A stretch of 64,000 bases of DNA from Hygrophila difformis. Taxonomy: Eukaryota > Streptophyta > Magnoliopsida > Lamiales > Acanthaceae. The position numbers and the translations under genes were made by a program. Positions 43,763 through 54,434 of the stretch are shown here, piece by piece (the stretch's first letter is position 1; each line of letters begins with the position of its first letter). The stretch spans positions 41,006,945 to 41,070,944 of the forward strand of contig JAOANR010000009.1 in NCBI GenBank assembly GCA_030278955.1, read 5' to 3'. The notes under the pieces were generated by a model. The model had not been told where the DNA came from. It saw only the letters and a program-made list of their open reading frames with translations, and made no database searches.

Positions 43763-45238
43763 TCAAGGAGGCAAGCTAGCAGCGCGTCCTCTATCATGTG
43801 GATTATAATCAAGATCTTTCAACTTGTCATTCAAATTATGGCGATGCGATGAATCTGGAGGCCTGTCAGCAACCTTCCCCCATAATCCCTTGATTCTTTT
43901 GGAAATATGTGTAGAAGGATCAACAACCTCAACAGCTAAATGGTGATCAGGTGGGAGAGTGGAGTGAATAGGTTTAATCCATGCCCCAGAGGGTTGTTTT
44001 AACCATGATGGCGAATGAACAGGTGATCCAACGCGTGGAGTTGATCGAGGGCTAGTACTACCAGACCGGGCATCCTCCATGATGTCAGAAGAAGTGGGTG
44101 AAGTAGCACGATGAGGTGGCCGTTTAGTGGAAATAGGAATATTCAGATTACCAGAATTAGGAATAATACGGGGTGGCAATGGAGGAACAAGGTTCTGAGC
44201 TGCATTACAGTTAGGGCCAATCTCAGGGGGATCTTGATCAGTGGAAAGAACATTGAACCTGTTAAATGTGTTATTCCTTGGGATAGTAGGCTTAGTGCCA
44301 CCTGTCTGGTTACGTCGGTTGGATTGCACAATCATCCAAGGTCCAAATCCAGTTTTCTCAGATTGAGCCGGAGCAACTTCTTGTTGAGGTTGATCATTCT
44401 TATCTTGTTCCGGTACAACCAAATCTGGGCAAGAATTCTGATTGTGGCCACACTTACCACAATGGAAGCAAATAGATTTAACATTCTCATATTCAATGCC
44501 TATTACCCGATTGCCAAGCATAACATTGGGAGTGAGGGGGTTGTCCAACTCGATCCTAACCGCGATTCTCGCGTAGCATGCACGAGCTGTAGAATCCGTT
44601 TTAACATCCATACTCACCACTTTCCCTACTGAGGATGCCACCCATAACAGATACTGTCGAGAATAGAGAAAGATCGGGATTTTCTTTAAACGGATCCACG
44701 TAACAATGGTCTTGATCTCATTTGTATCCGGATCAAACTCTTCGTCCCATTGTTGCACATGTAAATAATGCCCAACAACCATCCAAGGACCTCCTGTCAA
44801 TGCATGTAAAGCGTCAATATCTTTCAAGAATCAAACAATATAATAGCCATTACCAACATCCACTAGGGGAATCGATGCAGCTGCCGGCCAAAGCTTCTCC
44901 AGATTTGATTTGAGCACTCGATAGGAGACATTCCTCCCAACCACCTTCAAAACTACTGCATGAATCCATGGTCGTAGTAGGGTTTGTTTATATGCATCGG
45001 ATATCCGAAATCTTGGCATTCCATTGAATATGTCTTGAACAATATCAGATTCATCTCCTGTGGACTCAAAGGCCTCGTCATCAATCTGGATATGCTTAAA
45101 TCCAGTGCGCCGCTTAGTAACATCACTGTAAAGAGGCCTCGAGCGCTTGGGGAGTCTAGTGTCGATCGTATCCAACGTGTCAGGCGGAATTCCACCATGA
45201 TCTTCCATCTCAGTATCCGCCATCCAAGAGAGAACCAA
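43763..45238 (-). pseudogene. LINE ORF1: DUF4283-type RNA-binding protein with CCHC knuckle (one stop)
   Basis: Two in-frame blocks (45238-44831 and 44827-43763) are separated by a single TGA at 44831-44833, probably from CGA. The N-terminal block and the start of the second form a DUF4283-like domain (WMVVGHYLHVQQWDEEF, IVTWIRLKKIPIFLYS). A CCHC knuckle CFHCGKCGHNQNSC follows, then a Pro/Ser-rich tail. Without the stop the protein would be about 491 residues. ORF1 ends 10 bases before ORF2 begins. Domain order is that of plant L1-type ORF1p. Confidence 0.88.
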
Positions 45239-45365
45239 TCAGATTATTGGAAGGAATCTTGAAGAATTCTTGAAGAATTTTTGGAGACTTTTTTTTTCCT
45301 TTTCATAGAAAAATAATTGGTTTTTTGTGACACGCCTTGCCTTTGATAACCTGGAAAATGTTTTT

Positions 45366-45381
45366 CAGGAAGATGGCCTTT
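45366..45381. repeat. LINE target-site duplication, right copy
   Basis: CAGGAAGATGGCCTTT followed by AACAAATAG; matches 39585-39600 exactly. Confidence 0.93.
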
Positions 45382-45806
45382 AACAAATAGAAAATGCCAA
45401 GAGGGACCAATAAACACATAAAACCTAACCATTACCAAAACCCTAATCTACACCCGTAACCCGTCTGAACCAAAACCACCCAAAACCGCCGCACCCAACT
45501 CTCAGTCACCACCAGCCTCCTCCACCGTCGCCTCTCGCCAACGTCCCAGCAGCGCCATCGACGGGGCCTTCTCCCTGTCTCACTCTTTATCTCTCTCTTG
45601 CCCTCTCTCCTTTCTCTCGCTCTATCTCGCTGTCGCACTCTGTCCTCTTTTCACCGTCGCGATAGCGCTGATCATCATCACCGATTATGGAACCCGACGG
45701 GACGACCACCCCTAGACCTTTGTCAGGATGGGTTCTCAAGCTAACCAGATTCTTAAACCCTAAGTCCCAAACGATTTAAGCCTCATCAGTCCGTATCAAT
45801 GCTCTA
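45382..45806 (+). promoter_or_regulatory. 5' flank and leader of the PPR gene
   Basis: A CT- and CCG-rich stretch (about 45440-45660) typical of plant 5' leaders precedes two upstream ORFs and the PPR start. I see no confident TATA box. The LINE insertion begins about 440 bp upstream of the PPR ATG and may have displaced distal promoter sequence. Confidence 0.5.
45687..45779 (+). CDS. upstream ORF 1 in PPR leader (30 aa)
   Basis: ATG GAA CCC ... ATT TAA, 30 codons plus stop, ending 27 bases before the main start. Begins MEPDGTTTPR. It would be translated only if the transcript starts upstream of 45687, which the sequence cannot show. It is not in frame as an N-terminal extension because it stops. 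Confidence 0.4.
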   Translation: MEPDGTTTPRPLSGWVLKLTRFLNPKSQTI

Positions 45807-45807
45807 A
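45799..45807 (+). promoter_or_regulatory. two-codon upstream ORF overlapping the PPR start codon
   Basis: The sequence ATGCTCTAATG holds AUG-CUC-UAA whose last A (45807) is also the A of the main ATG (45807-45809). Such stop-start overlap usually favours termination-reinitiation or lowers translation; here that is inference. Confidence 0.5.
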
Positions 45808-48800
45808 TGTTCCGACCATGCTCCATCTTCCATGCATCCTACAGTAGACGATACCCTTGGTTTGGCAAAACCTCCTCCTTTTCATCCGTATCCGCTGTGG
45901 CGGTTGTCAGTGAACTGCCGCAAACTGACACAGCCTCGCAAATCCTTAACTACATTAACTCTGCTCCGGCTCCCTTTTGCCACAGTGCTAAGCTCTTGAT
46001 TAATTCCATCAGAAGCGATATTTGGTTTAGGAATGAATTTGTTAGATTGAGTTCATCTGAGATAGAGGCAATTCTCGAGAAGCTCCGCCCGGACAATGCA
46101 ATTCAGTTCTTCTTCTTGCTGCAAAATGAGTTTGGGGTCAAGCACACGCGAAGGTCGCACTTCATTATTGCCCATATTTTGGCGGAAAAAAAGCGGTCTC
46201 GTGGATTGAAGTGTCATTTGCAGAGGGTACTTCAAGAAGAAGGTGAATCGCATTTTTCTAGTTAATTCTTAAGGGATGGATATGCTTATTTCGTTTTTGA
46301 AAATATTTTTATACATTTTATGATATATTCAATATGTCGTTACTTACTGTTGGGAGACATCATGGACATCCAAAGATAGTAAGTAATGGAAAAATATTTT
46401 TATATATTTTTCTAGTAAGTAAGAGTTGGGACAGAGGGAGTATTTTCGTATCCCTTTCAAGCTGCGGAATTTTGGATGAGTGTTTATAGTGATTCTCATT
46501 ACATTTGAACTGGTACATATATGAATTAGAATGTGATAGATTTGTTTTGGGTATTATAGTAACAGAAAAATATTTTTATATACATTTTTCTAGTAAGTAA
46601 GAGTTGGGACCGAGGGAGTACTTTCATATCCTTTCAAGCTGCGGAATATTGGATGAGTGTTTAGAGTGATTCTCATTATATTAAGCACTGGGACATTTAT
46701 GAATTAGAATGTGATAGATTTGTTTTCGGTATTATCCTTATGATAAGAAAATTTTTAGGCTGTTGGCTTTTATTTATGTGAACGATTTTATTTCTTCTGT
46801 TTAGTAAAAATGCGACCTTTATTGTTCCATTAATAAATCACAGCAAACAAACCACTGAATTTTGTTGAACACACCGGAATGCTTAAATGCTGGCTTGAAT
46901 GGATTTTACTTATTGATTAGGTTCGTTTTATTGGTGTGTTTCACTGTTTCTTTTTCATGAGATTTGTTATACTTTTTGGGTTGCAATGAAAATCCATTGG
47001 CTGCTTAAAGAGTCTTGCTTATTTCTTTACTATGATTTATTTATTTGTTTTTTATGATTTCCTTCAGGCTCTGGGTCTGCACCTTTATTTTGTGACTTGC
47101 TTCTGGAACACTTCAGTGGATGGAAATCTACTAATTTGGTATGGGATTTGCTAGTATTTGTTTATTCTAGGTCTGGCATGGTCCATGATGCTCTTGTTGT
47201 CCTCTCCAAGATGAAAGATTTAGATATTCAGCCATCAGTTATGACTTATAATAGTTTACTGCACAATATGAGGCATTCTTCTATAATTTGGGATGTTTAT
47301 AGAGGAATTGAGGATGATGGTATTCATCCAAATGAGTATACAAACTCAATTTTTCTTGATGGTTTGTGTAGACAGTCTTTGATTCCTGAAGCAGTTTCAT
47401 TCCTGAAAGAAATGGAAGAGAAGAAGACAGAGCCTTCTGTTGTTTGGTTTAATACTCTTATGTCAGGCCTCTGCAGAGTGGGTTTTGTGGATATCGCAAA
47501 ATCATTCTTTTGTATGATGGTTAAGTCTGGATTATCTCCAGATGCATATAGTTATAATATTCTTATTCATGGTCTTTGTGTTTCTGGTTTGCTAGAGGAA
47601 GCTTTATGCTTTGCAATCGATATGGAAAAACATGGACTGAAACCTGATGAAGTTACTAATAGCATTCTTTCCAAAGGATTTCGCTTACTTGGTTTGAAGG
47701 ATGGAATGTGGAGGGTTTCTGAGGAACTTTTGAATAGAGCATTGGACCCTGGTCTAAGTTACACAATTTTAATTTGTGGTCACTGCCACACTAATAATGT
47801 TGAAGAGGTTTTCAGGCTGCAAGAGGAGATGCTAGCTAAGGGTCTTAAGTTAAGTGCTATCTCATACCGTGCACTACTCAACAGCTTGTGTAGAAGTGGA
47901 AAGATAAATGAAGCTCGAGGTTTGCTTCTTGAGATAGAAAATGCTGGTTTAAGACCGGATACGTTTATGTACTCTATGATAGTTCAGGGCCTTTGCAGGT
48001 TGGGAGAAGTACAGAAAGCTGTCCAACTTTACAAGGAAATATGCATTAAGGAAACTGCTGTGAACTCATTTAGTCAAAGATCCACTTTGCTAGGATTGAG
48101 TGAGAAGAAAACAATATCTGAAGCTAGAAGTTACTTTAATCAATTGGACAATAGTGATGTGATACAGGATGTTGCTATGTACAATATTATGATTGACAGA
48201 TATGTGAAACTTGGGGATATGGGAGAGGCTGTGAAATTGTACAATAAAATGTTGGAGAAAGGTATTTCCCCAACTATAGTTACATTCAATTCTCTTATAA
48301 ATGGTTCATGCAAAGCTGGAAAGCATACTGATGCCATAAAGTGGCTTGAAGGCATTTGGCGGCATAATTTAGTGCCTACTATTATTACTTATACATCACT
48401 GATGAATGCATTTTGTGAAGTGGGAGATTTGAAGACTGCATTTTGGCTTTTTGATGAGATGGAAGATAACGGTATAAAGCCTAATCATGTGGCCTATGCA
48501 ATTATCATGAAAGGCCTTTGTAAGCAAAGGAAATTGGAGGAATCCATGGAGTTTTTCAGGGGTATGCTATCTAGGGGTCTTTATCCAGACCAGGCTTGTT
48601 ATAATATTTTGATCAAATTTTTTTGCAAGGCCCGAAATTTTAAAAGAGCACTTGAATTGCATGATGAGATGGTTCGAACTGGCATTCGGCCAAATCAGGC
48701 GACTTATAACATCCTTATCAATGGTTTTTGTGTGTGTGGAGACCTTAGTGATGCCGAAAATGTGTTTTCCTTCCTCAAAGAGCAAAATATCAAATTGTCC

Positions 48801-49118
48801 AAAGTTGCGTATACCACACTTCTAAAGACATATTGTGCAAAGGGCAATGCTCAAAAGGCTAGGGCTCTCTTCCATCAGATGTTTGAAACTGGGTTTGATA
48901 TATCATTAAGAGATTACAGTGCTGTAATTAATAGACTGTGCAAAAGATCTTTATATAATGATGCTATGAAGTTTCTCCAAATGATGCTAGTTGATGGTGT
49001 TACTCCAGACCAGAAAATGTGTTCAGATATACTTAGTCTTCTTAATAAAGTCGATGATTGCTTTTTCAAGTTTCAAATATATGTTTTAATGATCAAACAT
49101 GGATTAGATCTGGGTTGA
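45807..49118 (+). CDS. P-class pentatricopeptide-repeat (PPR) protein, two exons, 828 aa
   Basis: Exon 1 is 45807-46242 and exon 2 is 47068-49118, giving 2,487 nt (828 aa plus stop). The intron has GT (GAAG|GTGAAT) and AG (CCTTCAG|GC) ends and keeps the frame (phase 1). The N-terminus is Arg/Ser-rich (FHASYSRRYPWFGKTSSFSS), suggesting a mitochondrial or plastid targeting peptide. From about residue 190 to the end, 35-residue repeats follow one another (e.g. DAYSYNILIHGLCVSGLLEEAL, TIVTFNSLINGSCKAGKHTDAI), roughly 16 in all. There is no E, DYW or SMR tail, so it is P-class. Such proteins bind organelle RNA for stability, splicing or translation. From memory it resembles Arabidopsis At1g13630; not verified. 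No stop or frameshift is seen, so this is the one clearly intact host gene here. Confidence 0.92.
46243..47067 (+). other. PPR gene intron (825 bp)
   Basis: GT-AG intron in phase 1. It contains a roughly 176-bp tandem duplication at 46385-46736 carrying Stowaway-like ends. Confidence 0.85.
46385..46736. repeat. about 176-bp tandem duplication inside the PPR intron
   Basis: 46385-46560 and 46561-46736 align over their whole length with scattered substitutions and small indels. Both hold GAGTTGGGACMGAGGGAGTA, which looks like a Stowaway right terminus, and GCTGCGGAATWTTGGATGAGTG. The unit therefore includes a MITE end plus flanking intron sequence. Confidence 0.8.
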
Positions 49119-51174
49119 TTGCTTGAGAGAGCTTTTACAGTGTGGCTTATTATCGAACATCGTCCTCTATCCATATACTGTGATAAGGTATGCATTTGCT
49201 CTTTATGGTTCAATGTTTTTCATCTTTGATCTAAGTGTTGCGGTTGAGGGAAATTTTGAATCTTGCACGAGCTGATTAGTTTGTTTCCAAGCTGTTTTGG
49301 CTGATTAATTTCTAGTGGTAAAACATCCACTCATTGGAACCAGCATTACTTGTCCAAGAACTTATTTAAACTTTAAATCCTAAACCCTAACCGGTCTGCT
49401 TTTGTACTTTTGTTTAATAGAATACAACTCACGACATATGGGTATGAAAATATGTTTTCATTTTATTTCTCATGTTTAATTTGAAGACAAATTGAAATAA
49501 TACACATTGTACTGTGTATATATACTCCCTCTATAACAAAACTTTTTTAACATTGGGTAGTGGCACGAGTTTTAAGAAATGGGGAAATGAGTGATGGAGA
49601 TTTAAGATGAGAGAGAAATGGAAAAAGTAGTGTGAATGGGAAAAAGTTACCTGAAAGAAAACGTCAAAATTATTTCAAAACAACCCAAAAAGGAAATTGT
49701 TAGAATTTTTTGATTACGGAGGAAGTATTATTTTGTGATTCTTTTTGGATCTAAACAAAATGTTATGCATCTGTGTGTTCTCTTGCATTGCGTGCCATGG
49801 AATCTTGTCTCCGTGTTGCATATCAGGTTTTGCCAATTTTCATTTTCAGTTATTAGTTAGAATTTGTGCTATGAATGTACAACTGTTGATGCGTACTGTA
49901 CAAAGTCTAAAAAGCTTGACATTGCTGTTTAATGATAGTTTTTGCATTTATATTTATTTCTTTGACAAGGGCAGTGAAGCTTTAGTGTGCTTATTAATAT
50001 TAGTTTTCTGTATTTGCAGATATTTGTAATTAGTATATTACCGTCCCTAAGATTCCAACTTATTTATTTCACTGGTGAACAATTGTTACCTTCTATTTAC
50101 TCCAAAATCTGTGATTGCATCACTATGGCATGTATTTTACTTTGAGAAAGACAATATCGCAACATTCGAATCATTATCAAGGTTTGTGTTAACACCTCCA
50201 TTTGAATATGAGTTCAACAGGATCAACAAAAGAATTTACAACCAATAGATCAATGCTTATTTGATGTTCTCTCAATATCCTTTTATTTGGAACAGAAATA
50301 TCTCTTCTTTTAACTCTATATATTTTTTTCCTTTTCTGGGGGCTAGCGATTTGACATATACTTCTATGTTTGAATGTGCTAACCCTTCTGATGTCCACCA
50401 TCTGTGTAAGAAACTTTGCTGCTCATATTTGCTTAACACTCTACCGTATGATCCCTTCACCAGACCTTTTTAGTCGCTTCATGCCTGCATCTTACTGCCG
50501 ACTGACTGGGTCCTTAATACCTACAATACTGCTGTTGATGTGTAATCTCCTTGAATTATTTATGGTTATGGCTATTACACAAAACTCTTGTAATGTTTCT
50601 GCATATAATTCCAGGAAAAATATAGCTGTGTTAGTTTTATCTTATCTCATAGTTAAACATTTCAAATCCTTATTTAGAAGATTTTAATATCTGACTAGAC
50701 CGTAGTTAACTTTACTTTAATGCCAGTTTTCAATTACAAAAGGAGTATAAAATTAGAATTGTTGAATTGATATCCTTCAGCTAAACTTGTGTTATGTAAC
50801 ATTATTAAATTGATTGAGAATAAACACTAAACTTCATAATAAATTATATGCCCTACTGGGAAAAAAGAAGTGATGTTTATTTGGTTGTCTAGAAGTACAG
50901 TGCTTCTCGATCCTTGTTTGCATGGTTACCTCTTAAGTCTTAACTTTTCTCTCCTTTCAACAAATTATCAATACATATGCTCCTGCTTCATGGTGATTTC
51001 TCTCTTTCAGTCAGTATATCTGTTATACATGTGATACACGTGGTTCTTTCCTTGTTTATTTATTTAATTGTTTTATTGTAATTAGCCATTAGTCTCATGT
51101 AGATCTGTGTTCTCCATTTCTTTAACAGCATGTTCTGCTGATTTCTGTATCTCACCTTTTCTTGATTGTTACAG
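49119..51174. other. PPR 3' region and intergenic interval
   Basis: Downstream of the PPR stop there is no conserved coding sequence. Short frames at 49745-50029 and 50189-50687 have no family resemblance. The interval contains the Stowaway MITE at 49525-49725. Confidence 0.45.
49525..49725. mobile_element. Stowaway-type MITE (201 bp)
   Basis: Ends CTCCCTCTATAAC and GATTACGGAGGAAG, with TA at 49523-49524 and 49726-49727. The termini have diverged, so it is older than the copy at 1140-1399. Confidence 0.7.
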
Positions 51175-51425
51175 ACCTGATCAAGCAGACTGATTTGTAT
51201 GGAAAACTCCCTGGCCACCGTGGTTGTGTGAATGCCATTGAGTTTAACTCTACTGGTGAGCTTCTTGCGTCAGGTTCAGAGGACAGACAAGTAACAGTGT
51301 GGGACTGGGCAAGTCTGAAACTTAAGTTTTCTTATTCATCTGGTCATTCAAACAACATATTCAACACCGTATTCATGCCATTCAGTGATGATCGTGTAAT
51401 ACGAACTTCATCTGCTAATTGCCAG
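51175..51425 (+). CDS. single exon of a DCAF8/WDTC1-like WD40 protein (partial)
   Basis: A 251-nt exon flanked by TGTTACAG and CAG|GTAATT encodes about 83 residues: DLIKQTDLYGKL, then one clear WD repeat (GHRGCVNAIEFNSTGELLASGSEDRQVTVWDW) and SGHSNNIFNTVFMPFSDDR. From recall this corresponds to the exon coding the first WD blade of plant DCAF8/WDTC1-type substrate receptors of CUL4-DDB1 ubiquitin ligases. There is no visible first exon with a start codon, and later blades are missing apart from a doubtful exon at 54336-54434. It is therefore probably a gene fragment, or a gene whose other exons are too diverged or lie elsewhere. Same strand as the PPR gene. Confidence 0.6.
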
Positions 51426-51537
51426 GTAATTTGACATTTGAGAGTTTTTACAACACTGAGTCTATTCTTATAGTAATTCTTTTGTGGCAAATGTATTTCT
51501 GAGGGGAAACCTAGTGACTGCGGAATGAAGTTGATTT

Positions 51538-51887
51538 AGGCCTTCTGCAGTGGTAAACTATCTCATTCCGGGTATTTAGGTAACGCGTCAGCGCCACATC
51601 AAAAGTTAAATACCTTTACCTTTAAATAAAACTCTCCTCCCAACAATAATACCACAAAAAGTAGGTATTTAAGAAATCTACAACAATAAAACTCTCCCCC
51701 AACACTAATACCCAACAATAATATAAAGTTTTCAGCAGCTTTTTTCATAAAAACCTGTTGCATTCAGGGGTAGCAATTTTTAGCTGCCCCCTCTCCTCAA
51801 GCCTCCTCCCCCATTGGTGAAATACCTCATTTGCAGGTATTTATATTTGACATGCCACCAAATACCTCTTCATTGGAGAGGGCCTTG
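51538..51887. mobile_element. MITE with AGGCCYTCTSCARTG-type ends
   Basis: The left end AGGCCTTCTGCAGTGG pairs imperfectly with the right end CATTGGAGAGGGCCTT, and the inner arms (GGGTATTTAGG; CAAATACCTC) also pair. AATACC and AACAATAAT motifs recur inside. About 350 bp. No clear target duplication, so the superfamily (hAT or PIF) is undecided. Confidence 0.6.
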
Positions 51888-52867
51888 TGTATCTTCCTCT
51901 TATAAGAATGCAACAGAAAATCTTTACAGACGGGAATTTGATTCCTGCTTGTTGATGCATTAATCCAATTTTAGTCTTATCTTTGGAAGGAGTGTGTTTG
52001 CTATTCATCCCAATTTTAATTTTAGCGGTTCATTGATTATCCAATTTTAAGTTCGATCGTGGATTGAAAATCTCAATTTCTATCGTCTTTCTTCTCAATC
52101 GAAAGCTAATACACCTCAAATTTACTCTGGGCAACTTCGTTCTCAATTTGCTTCTCCTTGTGGAGTTCGATTTTAAACCGTTTCCTCATCAAACCCTTCG
52201 GAGCCGTCGGCTCCTGGCGAAGCCGCACACTCATGTCTGCATTTGCAACACCACCGGTGCCCTTATTCGACACTGTCGCTTAGCTATTTCGCCTCTTTAT
52301 GCGACCCCCTCACGCCCATGGTAATATCGAAGCCGTCCCACTCACGGACCCCGCTTCCTACTGTCCATCAGAGCTTCCTTGGACTCAGCACCAAACAACA
52401 CATTAGCCCCAGTTCTAAACACAGCTCTCCCTGATGGTTGCTTAGTTAATCTATTGGTGTATTTAATTCCGATTATGTTTTAAATGAATTTTTCTTGCTT
52501 TAATATTCTGTTTCTGTTTTGAAAAAATTCGTAGATGGGAAGAAATGGAAAACATTGCTTGGGCTGTCTAGATAAAATATTGAATTACCTACCATTTAGA
52601 ACAAATGATTATTGCCTCGTCAATCATTTAAATTGTTAAGCTTAAACATTTTAGAGTTCACTTTATGCTCTTTTTAAGTTTGATGAAACTTGTAGGTTTC
52701 GATTTACCCTAGGTTTTGCTGCTACATTTTATTTAATTTATGCACTTGATGTGTTTGAGAAATGCCTATTCTGTTATTTTTTTGTAGCATCTACATTTAC
52801 TCTTCTCAGTGCCAGGCTTGGCAGAGATACGTGGTGTAAGCCAAATGGTATATTCTTTTACTTTTTA
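51888..52867. other. unassigned intron-like interval
   Basis: A CCG-rich patch at 52150-52430 with short open frames could be an exon or leader, but I recognise nothing in it. The remainder is AT-rich. Confidence 0.35.
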
Positions 52868-54243
52868 TGTAACACCCAAGATTTGAGAATTAGACTTTAA
52901 CAAAGCAGGCTGTTAAGTTCTAAATTTGGGGCTGATTTTGGCTGTGTTCTTTTAATATGTTTTGGACTGTTGAGTAAGGCCGAAATGGGAAGTAATCAGC
53001 CCACTTTTGGTGTCCTAAAGATTAGGGTTTAGGCCACACTAAGCAAGGTATGGTCTACAAAATCTATCCAAAACACCTATTTTTGGAAGGGGGAAAAGGG
53101 TTTAGGCATTCAAGTGATTTTGCATTTACTCCCATTCTAAAATTCACAACCCAACCCACCTATAAATACCCCCTCCCATTCATTGTTTCTCACACCAAAA
53201 ATCATCTATCCTTTATCCTCTCTAGTTTTTCTCCTAGATTACTCTTTAGTGTTCTTATCAGTTGAGTGTGCTCGGAGGTTGGAGCAAGGAGTTCGAAGGT
53301 TGGTAGTAGATCCTTGAATGTCCTTATAAAGATTGTTCTTCTTGAGAGTAAACTAGTCTTATCCGAACATTAAATGCTTCATGCAAGTTCTTGATTTCTA
53401 TGCATGAAATGCTTTTAATTACCTTGATCATATGTCTATGTGTTGTCGTTAAAAGGTTTTGAGATTTTAATCCTATGTTTCGCTAGACGTAAGATGCAGT
53501 TCACAGTCTAGTTTACCCGGGTATTAAATTTATAGTTGAATCATCATGTGCATGTTGGGCCGCGGCTAGTTTCTGCAGCCAAATCAGTATTATGATTATA
53601 CGTTGTGTGTTTTAAATGGATTCTTGAGTTCTCAGAACGAGGGTAGTTTGGACAACATTGATGCTAACTATGTGTTTATTTTCCCATTTCGAGGGTAACT
53701 ATCTTCAAGAGTTCTGCACAAACTTGGGCTTGGTAAAGTTTTTCATAAATAAGACAATCTTTTAATTTATTGCATCAAATTACTTTTAGAACAATTGTTT
53801 TGGCCATGGGCCCAATGGAATTACTTATATTATGAATAATGTTTGTTAATAAAGTATTGCATTCTTTTTAAACCATTAGAATTTTTATTACGCTTTAGTG
53901 TTAATTGTGTTTAAACCATGAAATACAAATTAGACATGTGTACTATCGAGTTGCGAATTTGGGACTGTCTAAGGAGGCTTAGGTGATAACAATGCCCTTC
54001 AGCCAGTGACCCACCTCTCTGTTTCCTGGAAACCGCTCGACACAACTTTATAGAACTCAAGTACTTAAGAGTTCTTACCCAAAAAAGTACTTAAGAGAAT
54101 CCTAAGTTAAGACATATAAGTTGGTCAAGTTTCCTACAGTTAGCCTTAGCATTCCTTAATCAAGTTAGCCGTAGCGAGCTTGAGTAAGGAATGTGGCGGT
54201 AACACTTCCCGCCCATCTATATTTTAAAAACGGGGGTATTACA
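52868..54243 (+). mobile_element. solo LTR, probably Ty3/Gypsy (1,376 bp)
   Basis: Begins TGTAACACCCAAG and ends GGGGGTATTACA, with inverted TGTAA/TTACA ends. TTTTA precedes (52863-52867) and follows (54244-54248), a matching 5-bp target duplication. A TATAAATACCC promoter motif lies at about 53161 on the plus strand. No internal retrotransposon sequence is attached, so the element collapsed by LTR-LTR recombination. The terminal style is that of Tekay/Del-type Gypsy LTRs; the lineage is a guess. Confidence 0.85.
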
Positions 54244-54335
54244 TTTTATCTTCTAGACAATTTGCCATGTACTTCTATTTGTCACAAACCTGTAATGGAT
54301 CATACAAATATTTTGTCTTTAACCGGTCTTCACAG

Positions 54336-54434
54336 GTTGATGATAAAGGTGGTTCTCAAGTTACCGAAATTGCTGAGCAGAGGCCAGGGAAAATGAAAAG
54401 AGACCCCCACACCTTATTGTTTAAATTTAACGAG
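54336..54434 (+). CDS. candidate exon downstream of the WD40 exon
   Basis: 99 nt between TCTTCACAG and GAG|GTATGG, open in phase 0, and so compatible with joining to the exon at 51175-51425. Encodes VDDKGGSQVTEIAEQ and RDPHTLLFKF. Resemblance to the next DCAF8 segment is faint. It may be a diverged exon, an exon of a decayed gene, or chance. Confidence 0.3.

Larger units (their letters stand above)
39601..45365 (-). mobile_element. full-length L1-type LINE
   Basis: A 5,765-bp non-LTR retrotransposon with ORF1, then ORF2, then a poly(A) tail (poly(T) at the left edge on the plus strand). It is bounded by a perfect 16-bp duplication. The empty site reads CCTTT|AACAAA, fitting an L1-type endonuclease nick at TTT/AA with the T-rich 3' end priming on the poly(A) tail. 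It sits about 430 bp upstream of the PPR gene start, in opposite orientation. Only three coding lesions are visible (one stop in ORF1; one frameshift and one stop in ORF2), so it is relatively young. Confidence 0.93.
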
